A DNA stretch of 64,000 nt from contig JADJBC010000012.1 of assembly GCA_016703945.1 (NCBI GenBank), forward strand, positions 62,001-126,000, given 5' to 3'. Positions within the stretch are counted from its first letter, which is position 1. The number at the start of each line of letters is the position of its first letter. Below, piece after piece: positions 7,826-16,987 of the stretch. The position numbers and the translations under genes are program-made. A model generated the notes under the pieces. It had not been told where the DNA came from and did no database searches. It saw only the letters and a list, made by a program, of their open reading frames with translations. Origin of the DNA: Candidatus Aalborgicola danicus (GTDB lineage: Bacteria; Pseudomonadota; Gammaproteobacteria; Burkholderiales; Burkholderiaceae_C).

Positions 7826-9313
7826 TTAAGACGCTTTGGCGCCTGTGGTCAAAAGCTGGTGGTAAAAACGAATCAGCTCTGCCAGGTTGCTGGTGGATAT
7901 GCGTTCATTGTTGCCATGGAATCGGGGCAGATCCTCCGGTTTGGCGCGCATGGGCGAAAACTTGAAAATGTGGTCGCTGATGTCACCAAAGTGGATGGAA
8001 TCGGTTCCGCCAATCATCAGGCCGGGAGCGACCAGCGTGCCAGGAAACACCTCGCGCACCGTGCGGTTGATCAAGGCATATTGCGGTGAGTTGGTCGGTG
8101 CCACCTTGGAAGCATCTACCGCACCCGGCAGTGCAAACAGTTCAAACTTGTCGCTGCCTACAGCCTGGCTCACCTGGCTTTTCATGCGCTCCACGATCTG
8201 CTCTTTGGTATCACCCGGCAACAAACGGAAGTTCACAGTCGCCTCGGCGCGGTCCGGCAGCACGTTTTCCTTGTTGCCGGCATTCACGATGGTCAGCGCG
8301 GTGGTAGTGCGCATCATGGCGTTGGTACTGGCACCGACTTCCAGTTGCTTCTGGACAATAGGGCCAAAGAGCCACAGGTTGGATAACGCCACCCGGGAGA
8401 ATCCACTCATCTCGGGTGCAATGGTGTCAAACAATTCACCCGCTACCCCGCGGATGCCACCTGGCAACTGGTCGTCGTCGATGCGTTTCAACGCGGCACT
8501 CATCAAGGCAATGGCACTGCTACCCTTGGGTGGCGGCATCGAAGAATGGCCCGGTGTGGCTGCCATCTTGAGCACCACTGACAAATAACCTTTTTCAGCC
8601 ACACCAATGATGGCCGCCGGCTTGGTCAAGCCTGGCATCACGCCCTCAGTGATGAGCAACCCTTCGTCAATGACAAAGTCCAGCTGAACCTTGCGATCTT
8701 TGAGCAGGGCCGCAATTTTCGCTGCGCCACGGCGCCCGCCCACTTCTTCATCGGCTCCAAAAGCGAGGTAGACCGTGCGCTCGGGCTGGTATCCGCTGGC
8801 CACCAGCATTTCAATGGCTTCCATCTGCGCAATCAGGTTGCCTTTGTCATCCCAGGCACCACGGCCCCAGACAAAACCGTCCTTGACCGTCCCTTTGAAG
8901 GGTTCCTCGGTCCAGTCCTTCTCCGTGCCGGGGGCTACAGGAACGATGTCTTGGTGGGCCATCAGCAGGATGGGTTTGGCATCGGCCTTGCTGCCCGCCC
9001 AGGTGTAGAGCAGGCTCAGATCACCCACCACCTCTCTTTTCAGGACAGCGTGGGCCTTGGGAAAACGGTTCTGCAACAGAACATGCAATTGTGTGAACTG
9101 GTCCGCATTCAGCGTCGCGTCGTCGCGTGACGAGATGGTGCGCAAGCGCACCGCCTCGGCCAGCTTGCCCGCCACACCCGCTTCGTCCACTGCAAGCACG
9201 GGGATCGCTGGCACATCCAGCTGCCTGGAGCCTTTTCGTGCAGTGTTGATGCCCAACACCAGCACGGTCAGCAGCAGCAAGGCTACAAGCCCCAGAGCCA
9301 GTTTCTTGATCAT
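7826..9313 (-). CDS. M20 family metallopeptidase (PM20D1/carboxypeptidase S-like)
   Basis: 495 aa. The N-terminus has one hydrophobic segment (LALGLVALLLLTVLVLGI), so the enzyme is anchored or exported with its catalytic part outside the cytoplasm. M20 zinc motifs are visible: LLMAHQDIVPV, then GRGAWDDKGN, the catalytic EE pair in FGADEEVGG, and a late GGTDSIHFGDI. The family hydrolyses peptide or N-acyl amino acid bonds. It lies between the FadJ-like and thiolase genes with short gaps. An N-acyl-amino acid hydrolase that frees fatty acids for beta-oxidation would make sense here, but that is inference. Confidence 0.88.
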   Translation of the reverse strand: MIKKLALGLVALLLLTVLVLGINTARKGSRQLDVPAIPVLAVDEAGVAGKLAEAVRLRTISSRDDATLNADQFTQLHVLLQNRFPKAHAVLKREVVGDLSLLYTWAGSKADAKPILLMAHQDIVPVAPGTEKDWTEEPFKGTVKDGFVWGRGAWDDKGNLIAQMEAIEMLVASGYQPERTVYLAFGADEEVGGRRGAAKIAALLKDRKVQLDFVIDEGLLITEGVMPGLTKPAAIIGVAEKGYLSVVLKMAATPGHSSMPPPKGSSAIALMSAALKRIDDDQLPGGIRGVAGELFDTIAPEMSGFSRVALSNLWLFGPIVQKQLEVGASTNAMMRTTTALTIVNAGNKENVLPDRAEATVNFRLLPGDTKEQIVERMKSQVSQAVGSDKFELFALPGAVDASKVAPTNSPQYALINRTVREVFPGTLVAPGLMIGGTDSIHFGDISDHIFKFSPMRAKPEDLPRFHGNNERISTSNLAELIRFYHQLLTTGAKAS

Positions 9314-9327
9314 GGTCCGACCAACGC

Positions 9328-11427
9328 TTAGTTGAAGCTCTTGCCTTCAGCAGCCAGCTTGGCCAGCAGCGGCGCTGGCTTCCAGAACGTGGCGTCGTCC
9401 AGCGGGTTCAGCGCAAAGCGGTTCATGGCTTGCACCACATTGAACAAGCCCACCTGGTCGGCGTAGTTCATCGGGCCACCGCGGTGTGCGGGGAAGCCAT
9501 AGCCAAAGATGTAGACGATGTCGATGTCGCTGGCCTTGTTGGCAATGCCCTCTTCCAGAATGTGGGCGGCTTCGTTGACCAGGCTGAACACCAGGCGCTG
9601 CACAATTTCTTCGTCCGAAATCTTGCGCGGTGTGATGCCCAGCGCCTTGCGGTGCTCTTCGATCATGGTCACCACTTCGGCGTTGGGAATGGCGTCGCGT
9701 TTGCCTTCGACATAGTCGTACCAGCCCTTGCCCACCTTTTGGCCAAAGCGGCCTTTTTCGCACAACAGGTCAGCGGTCTTGCTGTACTTCATGTTGGGCT
9801 TTTCCTGGTAGCGGCGCTTGCGGATGGCCCAGCCAATGTCGTTGCCCGCCAGGTCACCCATACGGAAAGGGCCCATGGCCATGCCAAATTTTTCCATGGC
9901 CTTGTCGACCTGGGCCGGTGTGCAGCCTTCGTCCAGCAAGAAGCCGCCCTGGCGACCATACTGCTCGATCATGCGGTTGCCGATAAAGCCGTCGCACACG
10001 CCGGATACCACCGCCGTCTTGCGGATCTTCTTGGCGACCGACATCACGGTAGCCATCACGTCGATCGCTGTTGCTTTGCCGCGCACCACTTCCAGCAACT
10101 TCATGACGTTGGCGGGGCTGAAGAAATGCAGGCCGACCACGTCTTGCGGACGCTTGGTAAAGGATGCAATCTTGTCCACGTCCAGTGTGGAGGTGTTGGA
10201 CGCCAGAATGGCGCCCGGCTTCATGACGCGGTCCAGTTCCTTGAACACGGCTTCCTTGACGCCGATTTCTTCAAACACGGCCTCAATCACCATGTCGGTG
10301 CCGGTCAGGTCGTCGTAGCTCAGCGTGGTGGTCAACAGCGCCATGCGCTGGTCGTACTTGTCCTGCTTCAACTTGCCCTTCTTGACCTGGGCTTCGTAGT
10401 TCTTGCGGATGGTGGCCACGCCACGGTCCAGTGCCTCCTGCTTCATTTCCAGCATCTTCACGGGGATGCCAGCGTTCAGGAAATTCATCGCGATGCCGCC
10501 ACCCATGGTCCCGGCGCCGATGACTGCTATGGAGTTGATAGTGCGTTGTGCAGTATCGGCGGGGACATCAGGGATTTTTGAGGCTGCACGTTCGGCCAGG
10601 AACAGATGGCGCAGCGCCTTGCTTTCGGCGGTCAGCATCAGGTTCATGAAGATCTCGCGTTCTGCCGCCATGCCGTCGTCAAACTTCTTCTGGGTGGCGA
10701 TTTCCACGATATCCACACACTTGGCTGGCGCCGGAAAGTTTTTGGACATCCCCTTGACCATGTTGCGGGCAAACTGGAAGTAGGCATCACCTTGGGGGTG
10801 CTTGCAAGGCAAGTTGCGAATCAGCGGCAATGGACGCACATCGGCCACGGAACGGGCGTAGGCCAAGGCTTCCTCAGCCAGACTCTCCGCCGACGCCGAC
10901 ATCTTGTCAAACAGCTTTTGGCCCGGCAACATGGCCAGCATTTCTGCCTTGATCGGTTCGCCGCTGACAATGATGTTCAATGCGGCTTCGGCGCCCAGGA
11001 CGCGTGGCAGACGCTGCGTGCCGCCGGCGCCAGGAATGAAGCCGAGCTTGACTTCCGGCAGGGCGATGCTGGTACCCGGAGCCGCAATACGGTAATGGCA
11101 TCCCAGAGCCAACTCCAGTCCACCACCCATGGCCACGGTGTGAATAGCCGCAACAACCGGTTTGGCGGAATTTTCCAATACACTGATCACGCTGAGCAGG
11201 TTGGGCTCCTGCACCGCTTTGGGCGAACCGAACTCCTTGATGTCTGCGCCGCCGGAAAAAGCCTTACCAGCCCCGGTGATTACGATCGCTTTGACTACTG
11301 CATCAGCATTGGCTTGCGCCATGCCTTCGGCGATGCCTTGACGGGTCGCGAGGCCCAAACCATTCACTGGCGGGTTGTTCAACGTGATGACGGCGATGTC
11401 GCCATGGACTTGGTATTGGGTGGTCAT
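9328..11427 (-). CDS. Bifunctional enoyl-CoA hydratase/3-hydroxyacyl-CoA dehydrogenase (FadB/FadJ type)
   Basis: 699 aa. The N-terminal crotonase domain (about 1-190) shows AFSGGADIKEF and the oxyanion-hole VAMGGGLELALGCHYRIA, with LPEVKLGFIPGAGGTQRLPR carrying the catalytic acid. The NAD-binding domain starts near residue 300 (IAVIGAGTMGGGIA) and includes LDVDKIA and the HFFSPANVMKLLEVV segment with the catalytic His; the C-terminal domain repeats follow. It catalyses hydration and NAD-dependent oxidation in beta-oxidation. It leads a minus-strand operon with the M20 peptidase and thiolase, and a palindromic TetR-type site lies just upstream. Confidence 0.94.
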   Translation of the reverse strand: MTTQYQVHGDIAVITLNNPPVNGLGLATRQGIAEGMAQANADAVVKAIVITGAGKAFSGGADIKEFGSPKAVQEPNLLSVISVLENSAKPVVAAIHTVAMGGGLELALGCHYRIAAPGTSIALPEVKLGFIPGAGGTQRLPRVLGAEAALNIIVSGEPIKAEMLAMLPGQKLFDKMSASAESLAEEALAYARSVADVRPLPLIRNLPCKHPQGDAYFQFARNMVKGMSKNFPAPAKCVDIVEIATQKKFDDGMAAEREIFMNLMLTAESKALRHLFLAERAASKIPDVPADTAQRTINSIAVIGAGTMGGGIAMNFLNAGIPVKMLEMKQEALDRGVATIRKNYEAQVKKGKLKQDKYDQRMALLTTTLSYDDLTGTDMVIEAVFEEIGVKEAVFKELDRVMKPGAILASNTSTLDVDKIASFTKRPQDVVGLHFFSPANVMKLLEVVRGKATAIDVMATVMSVAKKIRKTAVVSGVCDGFIGNRMIEQYGRQGGFLLDEGCTPAQVDKAMEKFGMAMGPFRMGDLAGNDIGWAIRKRRYQEKPNMKYSKTADLLCEKGRFGQKVGKGWYDYVEGKRDAIPNAEVVTMIEEHRKALGITPRKISDEEIVQRLVFSLVNEAAHILEEGIANKASDIDIVYIFGYGFPAHRGGPMNYADQVGLFNVVQAMNRFALNPLDDATFWKPAPLLAKLAAEGKSFN

Positions 11428-11468
11428 GTTTGCATTTCCTCGGAAGTAAAAATTGGACCCATCAAAAT

Positions 11469-11482
11469 AGAACGATCGTTCT
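11469..11482. promoter_or_regulatory. Perfect 14-bp palindrome, probable TetR-family operator
   Basis: AGAACGATCGTTCT is a perfect palindrome 42 bases upstream of the FadJ-like start codon. AACGATCGTT-type palindromes are common binding sites for TetR-family repressors of fatty-acid metabolism. No tetR gene is in the window, so the regulator is unknown. Confidence 0.6.
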
Positions 11483-11544
11483 TTTAAATTGTACGGGCGG
11501 GTATCGGAATGTCGATGCGGACTTTGTCACTGGAGGGACAAGGT

Positions 11545-12243
11545 CTAAACCTCCAGCCATTCCTTGCGGATATCGCTGTTCTGCCGCAGTTCGTCGGGGG
11601 TGCCTTCAAAGACAATGCTGCCGTGGCCCATGACCAGGCAACGATCAGATATCTTCATCGCGATGGTGAGCTTCTGCTCGATCAGCAGCACTGAAAGCCC
11701 CCTTTTTCGCAGTTCCTGTAGGTACTCGGCCACCAGTTCCACAATCTTGGGCGCCAGACCCTCGGTCGGCTCATCAATGATGATCAGATCGGGGTCGCCC
11801 ATCAGCGTGCGGCACAAGGTCAGCATTTGCTGTTCGCCACCAGACAGTACCCCAGCTTCCGTGTGTTCACGCTCCTTGAGACGGGGGAACAACCGGTACA
11901 TGTCGTCAAACGACCACCGTGGGTTCTTTTGACCCCGTTTTTGACCCAGCAACAGGTTCTGGTGAACGGTGAGTTTGGGAAAGATATCGCGACTTTCCGG
12001 CACATAACCCAACCCTAAATGGGCGATCTCAAAGGTCTTGAGGCCCAGGGTTTCTTTGCCCTTCCAGAGCGACGAGCCCTGGCAGTCCACCAGGCCCATG
12101 ATGGCTTTGGCCGTCGTGGAGCGGCCGGAGCCATTGCGCCCTAACAAGGCAACAATTTCACCCGGTTTGACGTGCATGTCCACCCCATGCAGCACATGGC
12201 TCTTGCCGTAATAGGCGTGCAGATTGGAAACTTTCAGGACCAT
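11545..12243 (-). CDS. livF: Branched-chain-type ABC transporter ATPase LivF
   Basis: 232 aa from the ATG of MVLKVSNLHAYYG; the frame is open further upstream but that part is translated repeat DNA. It is one of two ATPases of a LivHMGF importer. The signature LSGGEQQ, Walker B LIIIDEPTEG and the final EQKL switch region are intact. The Walker A reads GRNGSGRST: the lysine expected before Ser is Arg. It is the last gene of the transporter set, separated from livG by about 80 bases of repeat-like sequence. Confidence 0.9.
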   Translation of the reverse strand: MVLKVSNLHAYYGKSHVLHGVDMHVKPGEIVALLGRNGSGRSTTAKAIMGLVDCQGSSLWKGKETLGLKTFEIAHLGLGYVPESRDIFPKLTVHQNLLLGQKRGQKNPRWSFDDMYRLFPRLKEREHTEAGVLSGGEQQMLTLCRTLMGDPDLIIIDEPTEGLAPKIVELVAEYLQELRKRGLSVLLIEQKLTIAMKISDRCLVMGHGSIVFEGTPDELRQNSDIRKEWLEV

Positions 12244-12253
12244 GATGGTTCTC

Positions 12254-12320
12254 CGCCGGGCCGCCCCAAGGAGAGCAGCGCCCCCGTGGGGGGCAGTAAG
12301 GACACGCAGTGCCGCACATG
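12254..12320. repeat. Family C GC-rich intergenic repeat, copy 1
   Basis: Between livG and livF. It contains GGGCCGCCCCAAGG and a CCCCC-GTG-GGGGG palindrome. Related sequence lies at 53145-53235 in the opposite orientation, and a partial match at 54088-54135. Elements of this style are frequent between genes in Comamonadaceae. Confidence 0.55.
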
Positions 12321-12325
12321 GGGGC

Positions 12326-13111
12326 TCATCGTTGTTCTCCTGCTTGTTCATCAGCCACCGCTGAACCCAAATACGCTTCTTGCACCCGTGGGTTGGCGCG
12401 CACCGCCTCTGGTGTGTCGAAGGCAATCACTTCACCATAAACAACTACCGCGATCTTGTCCGCCAGACCAAAAACCACACCCATGTCATGCTCCACTGTC
12501 AGCAAAGTTTTACCTTCGGTGACCTGCTTGATCAAAGAAATGAAGCGTGTGGTCTCGCTCTTGCTCATGCCCGCGGTCGGTTCGTCAAGCAAGATGACAT
12601 TGGCCCCGCCCCCAATCGTGATGCCAATTTCCAGCGCGCGCTGCTCGGCGTAGGTCAGATTCATGGCCAACACGTCGTGTTTCTTCTCCAGATTGATCAT
12701 CTTGAGCAAGTCGTTGGCACGGGCATTGGCATCGTCCAGGCTGGCCAAAAAGCGGAAGAACGTGTACTTGTAGCCCAGACTCCACAAGACACTGCAACGC
12801 AGGTTCTCAAAAACGCTCAGCTTGGGAAAGATATTCGTGATCTGGAAGCTGCGAGACAAGCCCAAACGGTTGATCTCGAACGGTTTCTTTCCGTTGATGG
12901 GTGTGCCATTGAGATACACCTCGCCACTGCTGGCCCCAAACCGGCCACTGATCAAATTGAACAGCGTCGACTTGCCAGCGCCATTGGGCCCAATAATGGC
13001 GACCCGCTCCCCATGGCGAACGGACAAGTTCACCCCGCGAATGATCTCGGTCTTTCCAAAACTCTTGCGCAGATCCTTGAGTTCCAGCGCGAACGAATCG
13101 GTTGCACTCAT
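12326..13111 (-). CDS. livG: Branched-chain-type ABC transporter ATPase LivG
   Basis: 261 aa from the ATG preceded by GGAGGAG; the upstream in-frame extension overlaps livM and is rejected. Walker A GPNGAGKST is canonical, Walker B is VILLDEPTAG, followed by the H-loop in TVEHDMG. The signature region reads LTYAEQRALEIG, the divergent LivG form. The start overlaps the livM stop by four bases (ATGA). It works as a heterodimer with LivF to drive import. Confidence 0.93.
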   Translation of the reverse strand: MSATDSFALELKDLRKSFGKTEIIRGVNLSVRHGERVAIIGPNGAGKSTLFNLISGRFGASSGEVYLNGTPINGKKPFEINRLGLSRSFQITNIFPKLSVFENLRCSVLWSLGYKYTFFRFLASLDDANARANDLLKMINLEKKHDVLAMNLTYAEQRALEIGITIGGGANVILLDEPTAGMSKSETTRFISLIKQVTEGKTLLTVEHDMGVVFGLADKIAVVVYGEVIAFDTPEAVRANPRVQEAYLGSAVADEQAGEQR

Positions 13112-14397
13112 TGCGCCTCCTCCGGGTTCAGTTTTTTCTCGATAAAGGCCTGGATTTCTTCCCACTCCCTCGCGAAGCGGCGCCGGGCCAGTTCAAACAG
13201 CACCAGACCAACCGACAACACAGCCAAAGCACCCAACCAGTCGCCAGTGCCCGTCGTGTTCAAGCGCATTCCCATGAAGACGATTTCACTGCCTTGCGAA
13301 GCACTCAGTTGCAGGTGGTAGAGCATTTCCACCATGGCTGCGCCACCGGCCAAAACAATGACGCCGGTGACGGATAGGGCCAGGTAACTTTTCCAGAGTT
13401 GGCGCAGTTTTCCAAAGGCCGCAACCCTGAGGTTCATCATGATTAGACTCGCCAGACCACCTGGCGCGTACATGACCATAAACAGGAAGATCAATCCAAG
13501 GTACAGCAGCCAGGCTTTGGTGAATTCACTGAACAACACGAAGGCCAATACCATCAAAACTGCGCCAAGAATGGGGCCAAAGAAGAAGGTTGCCCCGCCC
13601 AGGAAGGTAAACAACAGATAAGCCCCGGAGCGCGCCGCGTGGACCACCTCCGCCGTGACAATTTCAAAGTTCAGTGCCGCCAAGCCGCCGGAGATGCCGG
13701 CGAAAAAGCCCGCAATGATGAAGGCGGTATAACGAATGCGCTGGGTGTTGTAGCCCACGAATTCAACCCTTTCCGGGTTGTCACGCACCGCATTGAGCAT
13801 GCGGCCCAGTGGTGTGCGGGTAAACGCAAACATGGCAATGACCGACAAAAAGGTGTAAATCGCAATCAGGTAATAAACCTGGATTGCCGGACCAAACGTG
13901 ATACCCAAGAAGGGTTTGCCAATCACCCGATTGCCCGACACACCGCCCTCGCCGCCAAAGAACTCCGGAATCATCAAGGACATGGCAAAGACCAACTCGC
14001 CCATGCCCAAAGTAATCATGGCGAAAGTGGTGCCCGCCTTGCGTGTCGTGACATAACCAAACAGCGCGGCAAAACCCATGCCTGCAAAGCCACCAACCAC
14101 TGGAACCATTGCCACTGGAATAGGCAATGACCCGCCGGCCACGGAGTTCAAGGCATGAATGGCCACAAACGAGCCCAAGCCGGTGTACACCGCATGGCCA
14201 AAGCTGAGCATGCCGCCCTGCCCTAACAACATGTTGTAAGACAGGCAGGCAATGATGGCGATGCCCATTTGGGACAGCACCGTCATGGCCAGCCCACTGC
14301 TGAACATCCAGGGCGCAACGGTCAACACCAGAGCAAAAAGACCCCAGGTCACCCAGCGCCCCACATTCATAGTTTTATTTGGTTTTTGATTGGACAT
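13108..14397 (-). CDS. livM: Branched-chain-type ABC transporter permease LivM
   Basis: 429 aa, longer than the usual LivM (about 320-360). The core has the LivM pattern: LLGQGGMLSFGHAVYTGLG near residue 60, ITLGMGELVFA, and a cytoplasmic TPLGRMLNAVRDNPERVEFVGYN coupling segment. After about residue 325 there is an extra region with two further hydrophobic stretches (SYLALSVTGVIVLAGGAAMV and LGALAVLSVGLVLF) and a charged C-tail. It pairs with LivH in the membrane. Start ATG lies four bases after livH's stop. Confidence 0.92.
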   Translation of the reverse strand: MSNQKPNKTMNVGRWVTWGLFALVLTVAPWMFSSGLAMTVLSQMGIAIIACLSYNMLLGQGGMLSFGHAVYTGLGSFVAIHALNSVAGGSLPIPVAMVPVVGGFAGMGFAALFGYVTTRKAGTTFAMITLGMGELVFAMSLMIPEFFGGEGGVSGNRVIGKPFLGITFGPAIQVYYLIAIYTFLSVIAMFAFTRTPLGRMLNAVRDNPERVEFVGYNTQRIRYTAFIIAGFFAGISGGLAALNFEIVTAEVVHAARSGAYLLFTFLGGATFFFGPILGAVLMVLAFVLFSEFTKAWLLYLGLIFLFMVMYAPGGLASLIMMNLRVAAFGKLRQLWKSYLALSVTGVIVLAGGAAMVEMLYHLQLSASQGSEIVFMGMRLNTTGTGDWLGALAVLSVGLVLFELARRRFAREWEEIQAFIEKKLNPEEAQ

Positions 14398-14401
14398 GTG
14401 C

Positions 14402-15436
14402 TCAGCCTTCCCGCGTTCCCAACAAGCCTTTGGGCCGGAAGATCAAAATCAGAACCAGGAACAGATAGGGCAAGATCGGCGCCACTTGGGACAGTGTTAA
14501 CTTGACAAACGAGTTATTCAACGCCGCATCGCCTAGCTGAACACCCATTTGCTGCGCCACGGTAGCGACAGAAAAATCGAAGGCGACTGCAAAGGTCTGG
14601 ATCACACCGATCAATACCGAAGCCAGGAAAGCACCGGATAACGACCCCATGCCACCGACCACGACCACCACAAAAATGACGGAGCCCACGGTGGCCGCCA
14701 TGGCCGGCTCTGTCAGGTAGGTGCTGCCACCGATGACACCTGCCAAACCAGCCAGCGCAGCGCCCGCGCCGAACACCAACATGAAGATTCGCGGAACATT
14801 GTGTCCTAGCGCCTCCACGGCCTCCGGATGGGTCAATGCTGACTGGATCACCAGGCCGATACGGGTGCGGGTCAATAACAGCCAGACCGCCACCAACATA
14901 ACCAATGCCACCAACATCATGAAGCCACGGGTGGCGGGAAACGGCGAACACACGATCCGAAGCGCCGCATCGGTTGCAGCACACATCTCGGAGGGAGCCG
15001 CACCCCACATCACACTCAGACCGTTGACTGAATGGTTGATGAGGGTGAAGGCCGGCCCCTGCAAAACTTCGGGTGGACGAAACTCCAGGGCAATACGACC
15101 CCAAATCAATTGCACCAATTCCAGAATCACATATGACAGACCGAAGGTAATCAGCAATTCAGGAACATGCCCGAACTTGTGCACACGCCGCAGGCAAAGG
15201 CGCTCAAACACTGCACCGATGGCGCCCACCACAAGGGGGGCAATGATCAATGCCGGCCAGAATCCGACCCATCGGGACACGGTGTAACCCACATAGGCAC
15301 CGAGCATGTAGAAACTGGCATGTGCAAAGTTCAGCACGCCCATCATGCTGAAAATCAGTGTCAGGCCTGAACTCAACAAAAACAGCAGCAAGCCGTAGCT
15401 CAATCCGTTGAGCATCGAGATGATGAAAAACTCCAT
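14402..15436 (-). CDS. livH: Branched-chain-type ABC transporter permease LivH
   Basis: 344 aa polytopic membrane protein. The N-terminal LLFLLSSGLTLIFSMMGVLNFAHASFYMLGAY segment is the LivH hallmark, and the cytoplasmic coupling loop reads RIGLVIQSALTHPEAVEALGHN. A non-membrane insertion of about 30 residues near 150 (between the PPEVLQG and RGFMMLV segments) is typical of Burkholderiales homologues that probably take up acids other than leucine. It lies upstream of livM in the same operon. Confidence 0.92.
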   Translation of the reverse strand: MEFFIISMLNGLSYGLLLFLLSSGLTLIFSMMGVLNFAHASFYMLGAYVGYTVSRWVGFWPALIIAPLVVGAIGAVFERLCLRRVHKFGHVPELLITFGLSYVILELVQLIWGRIALEFRPPEVLQGPAFTLINHSVNGLSVMWGAAPSEMCAATDAALRIVCSPFPATRGFMMLVALVMLVAVWLLLTRTRIGLVIQSALTHPEAVEALGHNVPRIFMLVFGAGAALAGLAGVIGGSTYLTEPAMAATVGSVIFVVVVVGGMGSLSGAFLASVLIGVIQTFAVAFDFSVATVAQQMGVQLGDAALNNSFVKLTLSQVAPILPYLFLVLILIFRPKGLLGTREG

Positions 15437-15516
15437 AGTCTTCAGGTCCTCCGTTTAATCAGTTGGCGACAGAGCTTCGCTGCGCTACGGTCTGTCCCGC
15501 AAGGTTTCCACTAAGT

Positions 15517-15550
15517 AAAAGAGCCCGACGCGGCACACCCGCTCGGGCTC
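15517..15550 (-). terminator. Hairpin between the binding-protein gene and livH
   Basis: An 8-bp stem GAGCCCGA / TCGGGCTC followed on the minus strand by TTTTACTT. It lies about 70 bases past the binding-protein stop and before livH. It may act as a partial terminator giving more binding protein than permease, or stabilise the 3' end of its mRNA. Confidence 0.6.
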
Positions 15551-15622
15551 CTATGTCAAGCGCCCAAGGGACAAGCCCTCAGGCCCAGTGCGAGCCGCTG
15601 TTTCACCGGGCCTGCGGTCGGA

Positions 15623-16855
15623 CTAGGGACGCTTCATCTGGCAACTGGTTGGCGTGCTGGACACATAGTTGGGATACTCCTTCAACGGCGCCAGCGTCAT
15701 GCCGGTGTTCTCGGGGCTGTAGGGGTACTTCTTGTCCGCCTTTTGCCACACGGTCATGTATAGCGGCTGCTGTAACTGATGATCGGTCTTGCGCATTTCG
15801 ACTTCGCCGTTGAAGCTGTCAAACTTCAAGCCTTCCATCGCGGCGGCAACCTTCACCGGATCGGTCGATTTCGCCTTGGCCATCGCAGCGCCGAGAACCT
15901 GGAAGATACGAATAGTCGAGCCGGTGTAGAAATCGTCGTTGTACTTGGCTTTGAACTCGTCTTGCCATTTCTGCATCTGACCACCCATGTTGTAGTGGTT
16001 GTAAGCGATCTGGTACACACGGCCCGCACCATTGGTACCCAGCGCGGTCGGGGTACCGGTGACCCCCGCGTAATACGTGAAGAACTTGCCGGTGTAGCCG
16101 TTTTCGTTGGCAGCCTTGATCAGCAAGGAGAGGTCAGAACCCCAGTTTCCGGTGATGACCGTGTCAGCGCCCGATGCCTTGATTTTGGCGATGTACGGAG
16201 CAAAGTCGCGCACCTGGGCCAGGGGGTGCAGGTCTTCGCCAACGATCTTGATGTCCGGGCGCTTGCGGGCCAGGGTTTCCTTGGCATATTTGGCAACCTG
16301 TACACCATGCGAATAGTTTTGTCCCAGGATGTAGACATTCTTGATGTCCTTCTGGGTTTCCATGAAACTTGACATGGCTTCCATCTTCATGGAGGTGTCG
16401 GCATCAAAGCGGAAGTGCCAGAAGCTGCACTTGCTATTGGTCAAATCAGGATCCACTGCCGAGTCATTCAGATAAATGACTTCCTTGCCGGGATTACGCT
16501 CGTTGTATTTGGTTACTGCATCGGTCAGCGCCAAAGCCACAGATGAGCCATTGCCTTGAATGATGTAGCGAGCGCCCTGGTCAATGGCCGCCTTCAACGC
16601 GTTCAGACTTTCGGTAGGGCTGAGTTTGTTGTCGATAAAACTGATTTCAAACTTAACGCCGGCCGGGTTGCCCGCACCACTGAGCTTTTCGGCAAAAAAC
16701 TGGTAGCCTTTTTGCTGACTGATGCCAACTGGTCCCAACAGGCCGGTCAACGGATCAATGCGGACCAGCTTGACGGTCTCACCTTTTTGCGCAAACGCTG
16801 CACTGGCACACACCAACGCCACCGAGGCAGCGACGAATTTGATTGCAAACTTCAT
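15623..16855 (-). CDS. ABC transporter substrate-binding protein (LivK-like)
   Basis: 410 aa with a Sec signal peptide (VAASVALVCASAAFAQ, cleavage after AFA). The mature protein has the type I periplasmic fold: VKLVRIDPLTGLLGPVGISQQKGY, then AARYIIQGNGSSVALALTDAV-like and VYILGQNYSHGVQ segments. It would deliver its ligand to LivHM. This group is often annotated as branched-chain amino acid binding, but the neighbouring CoA ligase and beta-oxidation genes suggest an organic or fatty acid ligand; that is inference. The start is supported by an AGGAG about ten bases upstream. Confidence 0.9.
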   Translation of the reverse strand: MKFAIKFVAASVALVCASAAFAQKGETVKLVRIDPLTGLLGPVGISQQKGYQFFAEKLSGAGNPAGVKFEISFIDNKLSPTESLNALKAAIDQGARYIIQGNGSSVALALTDAVTKYNERNPGKEVIYLNDSAVDPDLTNSKCSFWHFRFDADTSMKMEAMSSFMETQKDIKNVYILGQNYSHGVQVAKYAKETLARKRPDIKIVGEDLHPLAQVRDFAPYIAKIKASGADTVITGNWGSDLSLLIKAANENGYTGKFFTYYAGVTGTPTALGTNGAGRVYQIAYNHYNMGGQMQKWQDEFKAKYNDDFYTGSTIRIFQVLGAAMAKAKSTDPVKVAAAMEGLKFDSFNGEVEMRKTDHQLQQPLYMTVWQKADKKYPYSPENTGMTLAPLKEYPNYVSSTPTSCQMKRP

Positions 16856-16987
16856 TTAGGGAGCTCCTGTGAAAAACTTCGCTTAGCGTACAAGGATTCG
16901 CACACCGGGACGCAAGGGTTTCCCCTAGACCGTATCACTAAGGTGACTACAGATCACAGGGGAAGTGCAGCATCACGACACCGCCAT

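Noticed and set aside
9430..10581. A long plus-strand ORF antisense to the FadJ-like gene
   Set aside because: His/Val/Leu-rich composition typical of the shadow of a GC-rich gene.
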